A stretch of 37,117 nucleotides of DNA from Bacteroidota bacterium (GTDB lineage: Bacteria; Bacteroidota; Bacteroidia; JABDFU01). The position numbers and the translations under genes were made by a program. The stretch spans positions 1 through 37,117 of the forward strand of contig JABDEY010000015.1 in NCBI GenBank assembly GCA_013286805.1, written 5' to 3'. A model generated the notes under the pieces. The model was not told where the DNA came from. It worked only from the letters and a program-made list of their open reading frames with translations, and did no database searches. Below, piece by piece: positions 1 to 9,032 of this stretch. Numbering within the stretch: the stretch's first letter is position 1; each line of letters begins with the position of its first letter.

Positions 1-3000
1 AACAATATTATTTGTTTTATTATAATCATAACCATAGGACAATGAAAATATTATCTGCCCATTTTGAAATAGTGCTAAAGATGCTCTAAATGAATCAGTA
101 TTGCTATTATATGGTTGATCAAAAAAGGAAATCGTATTTCCAATTATTTGATTCGATTGCACATAGTTGCCTGAATAATAAAAAGGGCAGGCATCGGAGC
201 AATCAAAGACTTTTTCACCATTAGTTGAGTTGTCAGAAACCATTTGCATCCAATTCGCATCCTGCACTCCTGTTGGAATTGTGTAGCTTATATCGATTTT
301 TACTCCACCAACTGGCGTACCACCAACAGTTCCAAGAAATCCGTAATAAGCATTAACCTTTAGTCCATTCGGAATAAAAGGAGCAGCACCTTCCAATGAT
401 GCCGTTGGCGGTCCGCCTCCATTATTTGGATCAGTAGCATTGGGTGCCGGTATTGTTTGGATTGCGTTCATTTGCTGGACCCACTGATTAAATATTTGTA
501 GAAATTTTCCCGCCTGATACATGGCATCCTGCTGTTCCTGCCAGCCACCAAGATCAGTAAAACCACTTAAACCACCACCACCCCCGCCACTCCCATGAAA
601 AGCATTTCCGCCATCTTCATAAGAACCGACCTGCCAACCTTGCAATGCCTGTTGATATCTATAACGCAAATTCCCACTCGGATCAGTAAACTTCAGGGGA
701 TTATTCAACGCGTAGGAATACCGATTATAATCCTGCGTATAATCAGCAGATTGAACAAAATTATCCGGACTCAGCATCCTTCCAATCACTGGATCATACA
801 TTCTTGCATTCATATTTATCAATCCAAACTGCGGCAGCATCTCATGGCCCGAAAAGCCCCGTATCAGCCAGGGTTTGGAAGGAAGAGGGGTACTTGGGTA
901 AACAAAGTTGTTGTTGGGATCCCTTTGTCTGCCCCAGGCATCAAAATTCTGTTCACATATTACTGTGCTTGTGGAAGGATCGTAAAGATTTATGATTGAT
1001 CCTAAATGATCTGTATGTACATAATAAATATTATCCTGGTCCGGGGCATTGTTGGTTCTTACGTTGATGGCTGTCAGGCCATCCGGTACCTGTATATAAT
1101 GTACTTCATAAATGGTATTAGTTGAAGGAGTGCTGATCTTTTCGAAATTGTCACTGTAAACGGTAGTGGATTGAATGGCGCTGTTTAATTTAGATGTTGA
1201 GGTTTTTCTTTTGTAATCTAATCCGTATTGGTAATCTACTTCGTTTAATGCTGGAGTTGCACTTGGCCCTTGCACGATCGTGGCAGGCATCAGGAAGGGT
1301 GTGTAAGTGATGTTCTGTGTGTTGGGTGATAATGCAGCTGTCGGGTTCTGAATGGACGATACGGCATGGGGCTGTAAGGCCTGATAATTAAATGTGCCTG
1401 ATGCGGCATCGTTCTTTGTTGCGATATTGCCGTTGGCATTATAGGTAGTGGCTGGCGTTTGGGCGCCATTTACATTTTCATTTTGTAGCCGGTCTAAATT
1501 ATCGTAGGTGAAGGTTTCAAGCAATGAGGATGGGTTTGCGGAATGATTAAGCCCTGCACTGCTGGTGCGGCTTGTCAGGTTGCCATTGGTTCTGTCCCAG
1601 GTGTAGGAGTAGTCCATGGCTGTTCCGGGAGTTTCTATGGCATTTATTCTTGTCAGATTGCCTAAATCGTCGTATGATTTGTTTGTGCTGCCCATGGCTC
1701 CGTTGGTGGATTTCGTTACCTGATTGTGTTCGTTCATTGTCTTACAGATCCATATCGGGTTTGCGCTGCTTGCAGTATTTATGCTTTGCAGGTAGCCTAA
1801 AGTACTATATGTATAGCTTAATGCAAAGGGATTTGTTGAGAAATTATGGGGGTTGGGATAGCTGAGGTTGGTAAGCTGATTCAGATTATTGAATGTGTAG
1901 TTTGTAGTGTAGTCACCATCTGGCATTGTCTCCTTCTTGCTTTGTATGCGGGAGAAATTATCATAAGTGTAGGTTTGATTTCCGGTTAGCAGGGTGCCGT
2001 CATTTGTAATCTTTCCGATCATGCCTATTCCATGGGGTTGTTGGTCATAAGTGAAGGTGGTGGTTCCTTCGGTTCCTAAGCCTGTGCTGGTAAGCTTGCG
2101 CCCCAGTGCATCATAAGTGAATTTATGATTATTGCCTTTGCTGTCTGTTTGGGATAATATTTCTCCAAGTGCATCGTAGGAATCGTAGTTCATGGTTCCT
2201 GCATCCGGGTCGCTGAGCGATGTTTGTCTGCCCAAATTGTCATAATTCATAGTTACCTGACTACCATCCGAGTTACTTATGGTTACAGGCTTTAAACAAT
2301 TGTGATAGGTATAACTTAAGAGGCCTCCGTCATCCCTTACTGAAATTAATTGCCCGGAAGCATCAAGTGTTTTGGCAACTGTCCGTGTGCCGGAGCCGGA
2401 AGTGGTAGTGGTGGTAGTTGTGTTGCCTGAATAAGCGAAACCTATGTTCGCTCCTCCTGAAGTAAGTGTGAAATATGGTCGAAAGACGGCATCATAAACG
2501 AAGATATTGCTTTCAATTGTACCTCCCGGAGAATACGGTTCGGTTTTTGCCTGAAGTTGTCCGAGTGTGTTATATATCTGATCGACATTAATGTTTGTAC
2601 TGCCGTCAAAGCCTATTGTTTGTTGGCGCAGTGTTCTGCTTAGCTGATCATAATAGTTTGTACTGGTTGGCATGCCTGGGCCTGAGGTAGTTATTGTGAA
2701 AAGGCTATTTGCCGGGTTTGTTGTACCAGTCCCCGTCCAACTATATGTGTTTGTTATCACCTGATTGGTTGGAGTTATGGTTTGTATCAGTCTTCCAAAA
2801 CCATCGTACCCGTATTGGGTAAGTAATCCATTTGGGTCGGTTTTTGAAAGCAAATTTCCGTATGCATTATCGTACGTAAAAGTATTGGTTATTGGGATAT
2901 TGCTTGCTGTTTTTGTTTGTTTCGCAACATAGCGGCCTAAGGGCTCATACGTATTATTTGTATTGGGGGCGTCTGTTATTTTGTCACCGGTTGTAATGCT

Positions 3001-6000
3001 GGAAATTAAATTTCCAAAATTGTCATACTTTAATGTGGTGACAGTGGTAGCTGAAATCGTATTTCCGAAATCTGTTGTTATCGTTTGTGGCTGATTAGCT
3101 GAGTTGAAATCGGCATAATCCATCCTGCGGGAATAGGTTCCGGAATAACCTGTGCGTGTAAAAATTGAATACGTTAATTGAGACGGAGGGAAATTGGTAT
3201 TAACAAAATTATTGGTAGTGATTGTTTGTATTCCTGCCCCATCATTGGTAAGAATGGAGGCGGGGTTGCCATAGTTATCCTGATTTATCGTCGTTGTGCT
3301 TGTGTTTCCATGCAACTGGTCGTTGTTTGTTAACGTGTTGAGGAAAGTATAATAACAAAGCGGGGCGGTGCTTACAAGGTTTTGAGTTTTATAACTGTAT
3401 GTTTTTAAGTCTATACTGCCCAATGTAGTTGATGAAGTCTGGCTTGTATTAAGGAGGGATTGGAAAAAATTACCTGGATTGTGCGGATAGTACACGTTTT
3501 GCACCTGCATACTTCTTGTGTCATCATTTATTGTGGTTCCCAGAAATCCCAGGAACCCCTTTCCCTGCCGGTGTACCTGTGCACCCGTATATCCATATTG
3601 GCTCGTGTTCTTTCCTTGCAGACCATCATCAATTTTGATTTCAGATACAACTGAATTTGCATTTTGAACATCCATCAAATTACAATTACACGTTGCGGCT
3701 GTCGTTCCAATTTGGTAAGTATTTTCTGTCGAAAGATTATTATTCATCTTATAGGCAAGTTCAGGCAAAGTATTGTAATCAATTGAAATGTTTGTATTCA
3801 GTCCATTGGTAATGCCCGTTACCATGTTATAGTCACTATAAATTGGCTGCGCTCCATGTCTTGAACTGGTTTGAGTGTAAAGAATATCTCCATAAGCAGA
3901 AATGGCAGTAGAAACGGGCAACATAATATCTGTATGTCCATCACCGTCAAAATCCCCGTAGGATGAACCGTCAGCAGGATACCATGCAGTACTAAATTCA
4001 TATCCGGGTAATGCGCTCCATAAATTATTACCAAGGCTTGAGTATGTATTTACAATGATTTGGGCCAGCGGATTTGCACTGGTAGGAAATACATCAAGAG
4101 TGATCACACCAATGTCAGTTCTTCCATCACCATTAAAATCAGCAACTACATACCCATAGTTTGGCAATTTATTTTTGTGGCCATCACTATATGTAGATTG
4201 AGCAGGAATAGGGGGTGCTTTAAAGGCGGTATATTGCAGGCCATAATTCCCGGCAGTTGCGTATCCTATTTCAAATTTCTGGCTTTGAACATTAAAAGTT
4301 AAAAGGTCAGCGTTTCCATCTCCGTTAAAATCGCCCGTATTGACAATAGTGTCATTTACACTGGGATAGGTATTTGTACCGGATACCTGAACAAGTCCGA
4401 CAGAACTTAAATCAGTAGAAATTGCGAGATCATAGATTACGCTATAATTACCATCTGTGAATAATATTTCATCTTTCCCATCCCCATCAATATCAAGCGC
4501 GGTTAAAGTAACCTTCTTGTCAAAGACAATATTCGTGAGGCCACCGGATTGACCAACTAAATTGGTTCCAATGGCGTTATATAAAGATCCCTGACTTTGA
4601 TGCTGACCCTTACCAGGAGCATAAGATTGGAATATAAAGGAGTTTGGTTCTGTAATATTTAAAGCATCGTAATAAACAAACAGGTCTTTTGTACCATCTC
4701 CGTCAAAGTCTCCTATGATATAGTGATTGCTTCCTGAAGTTGTCCCCGCTCCGGAAGCTCCTCTACCTTGTACTTGTAGGGATGATTGCTGCTGTAATTG
4801 ACAATTTGGCACATTTCCAGTTGTTTTTAATCCTGTCAGGCTTGAAAAGAATGGCAAATAAAAATCTGCACCTTTTCCATCAGCATAATAAATAAGCATA
4901 TCGTCTAATCCGTCTCCGTTTAAATCAATCGTGATATCCTGTCTGCCTTTAATTAAAGCGACTGAACTTACGCCAGCACTGGGTAAGGTATAGGTTGTTG
5001 CAGTTTCATTAGAAAACCCTCCATTACCGTTATTAAGACTTAATACAGCGGTTCCACTTGCAGTAATTGTATTCGGATCCTGAATTACCAAGATATCTGT
5101 TAGCCCGTCTCCGTTAAAATCTCCGGTATATTGGATTGGAGAAGATGGCAAAGATGAACTATAACCACCATTTTTGAAATTATATTGGGCAGCGTAAGAA
5201 GTGTTTGAATATGGCTGCACTCCGGCATTTGTATTGAGGCTATTGCTCCAGTCTATTTTCGTGGAATTATATTGTGTTTGATCAGTTCCCAATTCGATAA
5301 CCTCAGAAAGCTGTGAACCAGTGGTAGGGTCATCTGCATAATTAAAATCATATTCATGTACCTTTGCTCCCTGAGCATACATTTCTACCGCACTTAATAA
5401 GAAATTTGTTTTTACCGGATAACCGGCAACATAACTAACCTGTGGGTCTTGCCTTAAATCACCATAGACACACTTCACCTCATTGTATGGCTTCAGTGAA
5501 CCGTTTCCAGTATAATCAATCCGGTCAAGTCTAAACCCATTCTCATCCTGAATGTAGTAAATATTCATATAATTACCATAAATGTCTGTAACCTTATCCA
5601 GTGCCCAGAAAAGCGCAGGAGTAGTACCTCCATTAGAGGCTAAATACGAATTAGTCCCTGATTCCAGATTCCCATACTCAAGCGTTGAGCCATCTTTTGT
5701 TTTAATTGTGAAATAGTTGGGATTTCCACTCGTTCCACCCACAGAGGTAATAATAGAAAAGCTTTCCGCTTCTGTTTCATAGGTCATTCCAACATCTCCA
5801 TAACTACCGGCAGTGGTTGGCATTAATCGTGCCCCGTCAAGAATAAAGCGGTCATTACCGGTCAATGAAACCGGCGACACACTGTTATCATAATATAGAT
5901 TCTGTGGAGCCCGTGTTATAGTGGACAAGCCAAAACCTCCCAGAGACCAACCTACACCCATTAACCCATTACTGCCGTGACTGTTGTAGTTAACAGAAAG

Positions 6001-6468
6001 GTTTGGTTGCATGCCTTTAGTACCGGGAGGCATTTGAAGCGAAACCATATATGTGGCTGCACCTGTTTGAGAAACGTGGAAGGTACCTGGTGTTGTTCCA
6101 ACTGCAAGTCTTGGATTTAGAGTGGTCGGAGCGCCATTTGGCTGAGGTATTGTCCCGGTTGCCGGGAAACCTGGCTCGTAAGTTTCACTACAAATAACAG
6201 AGGCATGCAATGACAGTGTTGATTTTGCTGCATAATGGAAACCTGTCTGAAAATGAACCGACGTACAGGCATCGTCTATAACATTGCTTCCGGTTTGATC
6301 AAGTGTGGGGGTTGAAACTGGAAATTGTTGAACCGGTGCATAATCCGTAATAGGAGTTTGCGCTTGCGCTGAGGTTAGTAAAAACAAAATACCCAATAAA
6401 AGAAGCCCTCCGATTAATCCAGAAGCTTCTCTAATTCTTATATTTTGATTGTACCTCATACAAATCAT
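1..6468 (-). CDS. SpvB / FG-GAP (VCBS-like) / Rhs-YD repeat giant protein, secreted; 3' end truncated by left window edge
   Basis: Manual reverse-strand reading shows an open frame from ATG at 6468 (or 6459) to position 1. N-terminal signal peptide (MRYNQNIRIREASGLIGGLLLLGILFLLTSAQAQ), SpvB-like block (MVSLQMPPGTKGMQPNLSVNYNSHGSNGLMGVGWSLGGFGLSTITRAPQ), seven DxDGDGxxD motifs, many YD repeats (e.g. YTYDNFSRIQSKK, MNYDNLGRQTSLSDPDAG) and the Rhs core (INMNARMYDPVIGRMLSPDNFVQSADYTQDYNRYSYALNNPLKFTDPSG). Not in the ORF track because no stop lies inside the window. Confidence 0.9.
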   Translation of the reverse strand, partial: MICMRYNQNIRIREASGLIGGLLLLGILFLLTSAQAQTPITDYAPVQQFPVSTPTLDQTGSNVIDDACTSVHFQTGFHYAAKSTLSLHASVICSETYEPGFPATGTIPQPNGAPTTLNPRLAVGTTPGTFHVSQTGAATYMVSLQMPPGTKGMQPNLSVNYNSHGSNGLMGVGWSLGGFGLSTITRAPQNLYYDNSVSPVSLTGNDRFILDGARLMPTTAGSYGDVGMTYETEAESFSIITSVGGTSGNPNYFTIKTKDGSTLEYGNLESGTNSYLASNGGTTPALFWALDKVTDIYGNYMNIYYIQDENGFRLDRIDYTGNGSLKPYNEVKCVYGDLRQDPQVSYVAGYPVKTNFLLSAVEMYAQGAKVHEYDFNYADDPTTGSQLSEVIELGTDQTQYNSTKIDWSNSLNTNAGVQPYSNTSYAAQYNFKNGGYSSSLPSSPIQYTGDFNGDGLTDILVIQDPNTITASGTAVLSLNNGNGGFSNETATTYTLPSAGVSSVALIKGRQDITIDLNGDGLDDMLIYYADGKGADFYLPFFSSLTGLKTTGNVPNCQLQQQSSLQVQGRGASGAGTTSGSNHYIIGDFDGDGTKDLFVYYDALNITEPNSFIFQSYAPGKGQHQSQGSLYNAIGTNLVGQSGGLTNIVFDKKVTLTALDIDGDGKDEILFTDGNYSVIYDLAISTDLSSVGLVQVSGTNTYPSVNDTIVNTGDFNGDGNADLLTFNVQSQKFEIGYATAGNYGLQYTAFKAPPIPAQSTYSDGHKNKLPNYGYVVADFNGDGRTDIGVITLDVFPTSANPLAQIIVNTYSSLGNNLWSALPGYEFSTAWYPADGSSYGDFDGDGHTDIMLPVSTAISAYGDILYTQTSSRHGAQPIYSDYNMVTGITNGLNTNISIDYNTLPELAYKMNNNLSTENTYQIGTTAATCNCNLMDVQNANSVVSEIKIDDGLQGKNTSQYGYTGAQVHRQGKGFLGFLGTTINDDTRSMQVQNVYYPHNPGNFFQSLLNTSQTSSTTLGSIDLKTYSYKTQNLVSTAPLCYYTFLNTLTNNDQLHGNTSTTTINQDNYGNPASILTNDGAGIQTITTNNFVNTNFPPSQLTYSIFTRTGYSGTYSRRMDYADFNSANQPQTITTDFGNTISATTVTTLKYDNFGNLISSITTGDKITDAPNTNNTYEPLGRYVAKQTKTASNIPITNTFTYDNAYGNLLSKTDPNGLLTQYGYDGFGRLIQTITPTNQVITNTYSWTGTGTTNPANSLFTITTSGPGMPTSTNYYDQLSRTLRQQTIGFDGSTNINVDQIYNTLGQLQAKTEPYSPGGTIESNIFVYDAVFRPYFTLTSGGANIGFAYSGNTTTTTTTSGSGTRTVAKTLDASGQLISVRDDGGLLSYTYHNCLKPVTISNSDGSQVTMNYDNLGRQTSLSDPDAGTMNYDSYDALGEILSQTDSKGNNHKFTYDALGRKLTSTGLGTEGTTTFTYDQQPHGIGMIGKITNDGTLLTGNQTYTYDNFSRIQSKKETMPDGDYTTNYTFNNLNQLTNLSYPNPHNFSTNPFALSYTYSTLGYLQSINTASSANPIWICKTMNEHNQVTKSTNGAMGSTNKSYDDLGNLTRINAIETPGTAMDYSYTWDRTNGNLTSRTSSAGLNHSANPSSLLETFTYDNLDRLQNENVNGAQTPATTYNANGNIATKNDAASGTFNYQALQPHAVSSIQNPTAALSPNTQNITYTPFLMPATIVQGPSATPALNEVDYQYGLDYKRKTSTSKLNSAIQSTTVYSDNFEKISTPSTNTIYEVHYIQVPDGLTAINVRTNNAPDQDNIYYVHTDHLGSIINLYDPSTSTVICEQNFDAWGRQRDPNNNFVYPSTPLPSKPWLIRGFSGHEMLPQFGLINMNARMYDPVIGRMLSPDNFVQSADYTQDYNRYSYALNNPLKFTDPSGNLRYRYQQALQGWQVGSYEDGGNAFHGSGGGGGGLSGFTDLGGWQEQQDAMYQAGKFLQIFNQWVQQMNAIQTIPAPNATDPNNGGGPPTASLEGAAPFIPNGLKVNAYYGFLGTVGGTPVGGVKIDISYTIPTGVQDANWMQMVSDNSTNGEKVFDCSDACPFYYSGNYVQSNQIIGNTISFFDQPYNSNTDSFRASLALFQNGQIIFSLSYGYDYNKTNNIV

Positions 6469-6503
6469 ACTATTTAACAAATGCTTTCGTTCAATCAAAA
6501 TCT

Positions 6504-6950
6504 TTAATTACTCTTCATTACAGTATATCCAGCATGCTTCTTCCCCTGAATTACATTCAGGTAATATTCTCCGGCATTGAGCTGCGACACGTCAATCTGT
6601 ATCATATTTAATGTTGTCTTTTGCGTATTGATAATCCGGCCTTGTAAATCATATAAGTAAACCATGCTTTCAACCGGGCTGACAGGCTGGCCTAAATCCA
6701 CAGTTAGCATATTCTGAGCCGGGTTTGGATAAACCTTAATGTTCAATGGATTTGTCGTGGTCGAATCTGCTTTTTTAGTCCGGCTGGTTTCTCCGCACGG
6801 TTTAACAACCAATGATTGTTGCAGGCGTTCACCGTTCAGATCATAGGTATAAGCTATCGCAGGACAAGTTTGTGAAAATATCCGTAGTCCTGTAAATAAA
6901 ATGCCGATAAGAAAAATGCAATTTTTCATCTGAAACCCGGTTTTAAACAT
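6504..6950 (-). CDS. Small secreted protein with one YD-like motif and a C-terminal type A T9SS sorting domain
   Basis: Signal peptide (MKNCIFLIGILFTGLRIFSQ), 'AYTYDLNGERLQQSL' YD-like motif, then 'NIKVYPNPAQNMLTVDL...VYLYDLQGRIINTQ...IDVSQLNAGEYYLNVIQGKKHAGYTVMKSN', a canonical Por secretion tail. Track ORF starts at 6968; ATG 6950, 4 nt after the upstream stop, is the more plausible start. Confidence 0.85.
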   Translation of the reverse strand: MFKTGFQMKNCIFLIGILFTGLRIFSQTCPAIAYTYDLNGERLQQSLVVKPCGETSRTKKADSTTTNPLNIKVYPNPAQNMLTVDLGQPVSPVESMVYLYDLQGRIINTQKTTLNMIQIDVSQLNAGEYYLNVIQGKKHAGYTVMKSN

Positions 6951-6954
6951 GTTT

Positions 6955-9024
6955 CTATTTCTTTTCAATTAAATCCATTTTCGCCTTCATAGCCTCGTTT
7001 TCTTTTTTCAATTCAATCACATATAATGTCAGTTCTTCCACTTTTTCAAGAAGCCTCATTTGCATTTCAGCAACAGAAACTCCACTCTTTTCAAATTCTT
7101 TCGCAGAAGGAACATTCGGAAGGTGCTTATTCTCATTAACATATTTCTCTACATCCAGGATAGATTTAAGGTTGTAATTCTTTTCAAAGACATAGTCTGG
7201 TATAAATGGAGGGGTTTCGATCAACAGGTCATTGGCTTTAATATTTCCATTGGTATAAACGACAAAATTGTAAATCTGATTAACAGGGTCATATACTGCA
7301 AATTCTTTTGCGCTTACTATACCATTCACGTCGAGGGTTTGTTTTGGGTGCAATGTTCCGATCCCGACGTTTCCACCACCGGCACATATATTAACATTAT
7401 TGTTACAGTGGGAATTGATCAATAAACTTGACGGGTTGCCCAACGCATCAGTACCTTGCTCTTCAAGCATTGCATTTGAACCATCGTTACCTAAATTTAT
7501 TTGCACATTACTATTATTCAAATTACTGCTTATTTGAAAGACATCATAATCAACGACATTATAATTGGAACCTGCTGTTGGGGAAAAACAGGTTTGAAAA
7601 AGAAAATGAGGAAGAATAATATGAGAAGGGCGTGTAGACAAATAAGTTACGTTTACATTATTGGTAGCCGAACTTGCCGGAATATAGCCCATCGTGGCTT
7701 GCCCTCCTGCCAGAGAGAGCGTGCTTGCATCCAGATTTGCTGCTATCCTTGCATTTGTTGAAACAACCGTGTCTGATGTAACAGTATGGGCTATCCGCAT
7801 ATTGTCCGTTCCAAACATTCCTGAAACAGTCAGGCAGCCCGTACCTATACAACTGGCTGTAATATTTCCGGAAGTATTGAAAGCTCCTGTAATAGTTAGT
7901 GCACCGCCGATCGTAGTACTCCCATCTATAATTTGATTCCCGCTTACATGCGTATTCCCAACCACATCTAACACCTGAGCTGGTGAGGTGGTTCCAATTC
8001 CAATATTTCCTGATGGAGCAATTGTCATTTGAGTTGTTCCATTTGTCTGTAAAAGCAGTGGACTCCCAGATGCGCTTGAAGTAATTGTTCCCGGCAAGGT
8101 TAATGTCCCACCCAGGCTTGTCGCACCGCTTATGGTAGCAGTTCCACCTACGGTTGCATTCCCACCAATCGTAGCCACCTGGCTCACATTTAACCCTCCT
8201 GCAATATCCAGTTTTTGTGCCGGAGCAGTTGTTCCTATCCCAACGTTTCCTCCGGTAAAGAGTGCTGAATAAGTCGGATTACTAAACGTATGTGTTCCAG
8301 TCCAAGTCGGAGCAATTGCCTGACTTAATGCGGGTGTAGCATCACTTCTCAATGCAGTTGTGGCTGTTCCTGCAACTACGGTTAATCCAATATTTCCACT
8401 GGGGCTTGCAAATATTGCGGACGGCAAATCACCTGGCTGAATTGTAGAGGTAACATAATTTGTTCCATTACTTCTAAGAAAACTTCCGGCTGCAGGTGCC
8501 ATATTTCCTATTGTAAAACCGGTTGAGGAATTTATATTTCCGGCTACATCGAGTGTGCTCCCTGGTGCAGTAGTTCCTATTCCGACATTTCCGGTGTTGG
8601 TCAGGATCATTCTTGTAATCGGGGTAAAAGTTGAACCTACTGTTAATCCGGTATTTCCATAAAACAGGATATCCCCAAGATACGCCACCATCGAGGCACT
8701 GGTATTCGCCTTGGCTACCCAGTTCGTGCCATTGAACATGGAGTTACTCACCCAGAAACCTCCATTGAAGTTGGCCCCGAAGTATCCTCCGTCATCGTTT
8801 CCGGTTCCTGATACATGCAGGTTATTTGAAATAGTTGATCTTATATCCAGAGGATAAATCGGCGCACTTATCCCGATTCCAACATTTCCTGTAGTCGGAA
8901 AGTGATTCTGAGCCTGAGCACTTATGCAAACAGCTAAGGTAGATGTCATAAGTACCGCCGCTTTTTTTACGCAGCTTCGGAGAGTTGATTCTGTATTCAT
9001 GGTATTGTTTATTAGCATTTTCAT
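6955..9024 (-). CDS. Tail-fibre/collar-like secreted protein with NVGIGTxxPxxxLDV repeats and C-terminal coiled coil
   Basis: Five G-N-(V/I)-G-I-G-T-x-x-P-x-x-x-L-D-(V/I) motifs. C-terminal 'HLPNVPSAKEFEKSGVSVAEMQMRLLEKVEELTLYVIELKKENEAMKAKM' is typical of Bacteroidota tail-fibre-like proteins. Track ORF starts at 9105, but ATG 9024 (MKMLINN...ISAQAQ signal peptide) avoids overlap with the upstream gene. Confidence 0.85.
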   Translation of the reverse strand: MKMLINNTMNTESTLRSCVKKAAVLMTSTLAVCISAQAQNHFPTTGNVGIGISAPIYPLDIRSTISNNLHVSGTGNDDGGYFGANFNGGFWVSNSMFNGTNWVAKANTSASMVAYLGDILFYGNTGLTVGSTFTPITRMILTNTGNVGIGTTAPGSTLDVAGNINSSTGFTIGNMAPAAGSFLRSNGTNYVTSTIQPGDLPSAIFASPSGNIGLTVVAGTATTALRSDATPALSQAIAPTWTGTHTFSNPTYSALFTGGNVGIGTTAPAQKLDIAGGLNVSQVATIGGNATVGGTATISGATSLGGTLTLPGTITSSASGSPLLLQTNGTTQMTIAPSGNIGIGTTSPAQVLDVVGNTHVSGNQIIDGSTTIGGALTITGAFNTSGNITASCIGTGCLTVSGMFGTDNMRIAHTVTSDTVVSTNARIAANLDASTLSLAGGQATMGYIPASSATNNVNVTYLSTRPSHIILPHFLFQTCFSPTAGSNYNVVDYDVFQISSNLNNSNVQINLGNDGSNAMLEEQGTDALGNPSSLLINSHCNNNVNICAGGGNVGIGTLHPKQTLDVNGIVSAKEFAVYDPVNQIYNFVVYTNGNIKANDLLIETPPFIPDYVFEKNYNLKSILDVEKYVNENKHLPNVPSAKEFEKSGVSVAEMQMRLLEKVEELTLYVIELKKENEAMKAKMDLIEKK

Positions 9025-9032
9025 AATTCGGA

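Noticed and set aside
595-4302. Track ORFs 595-999, 804-995, 1572-1865, 3460-3654, 4060-4302 (+) and 3819-4034 (-)
   Set aside because: Antisense or out-of-frame relative to the continuous minus-strand SpvB/Rhs reading frame.
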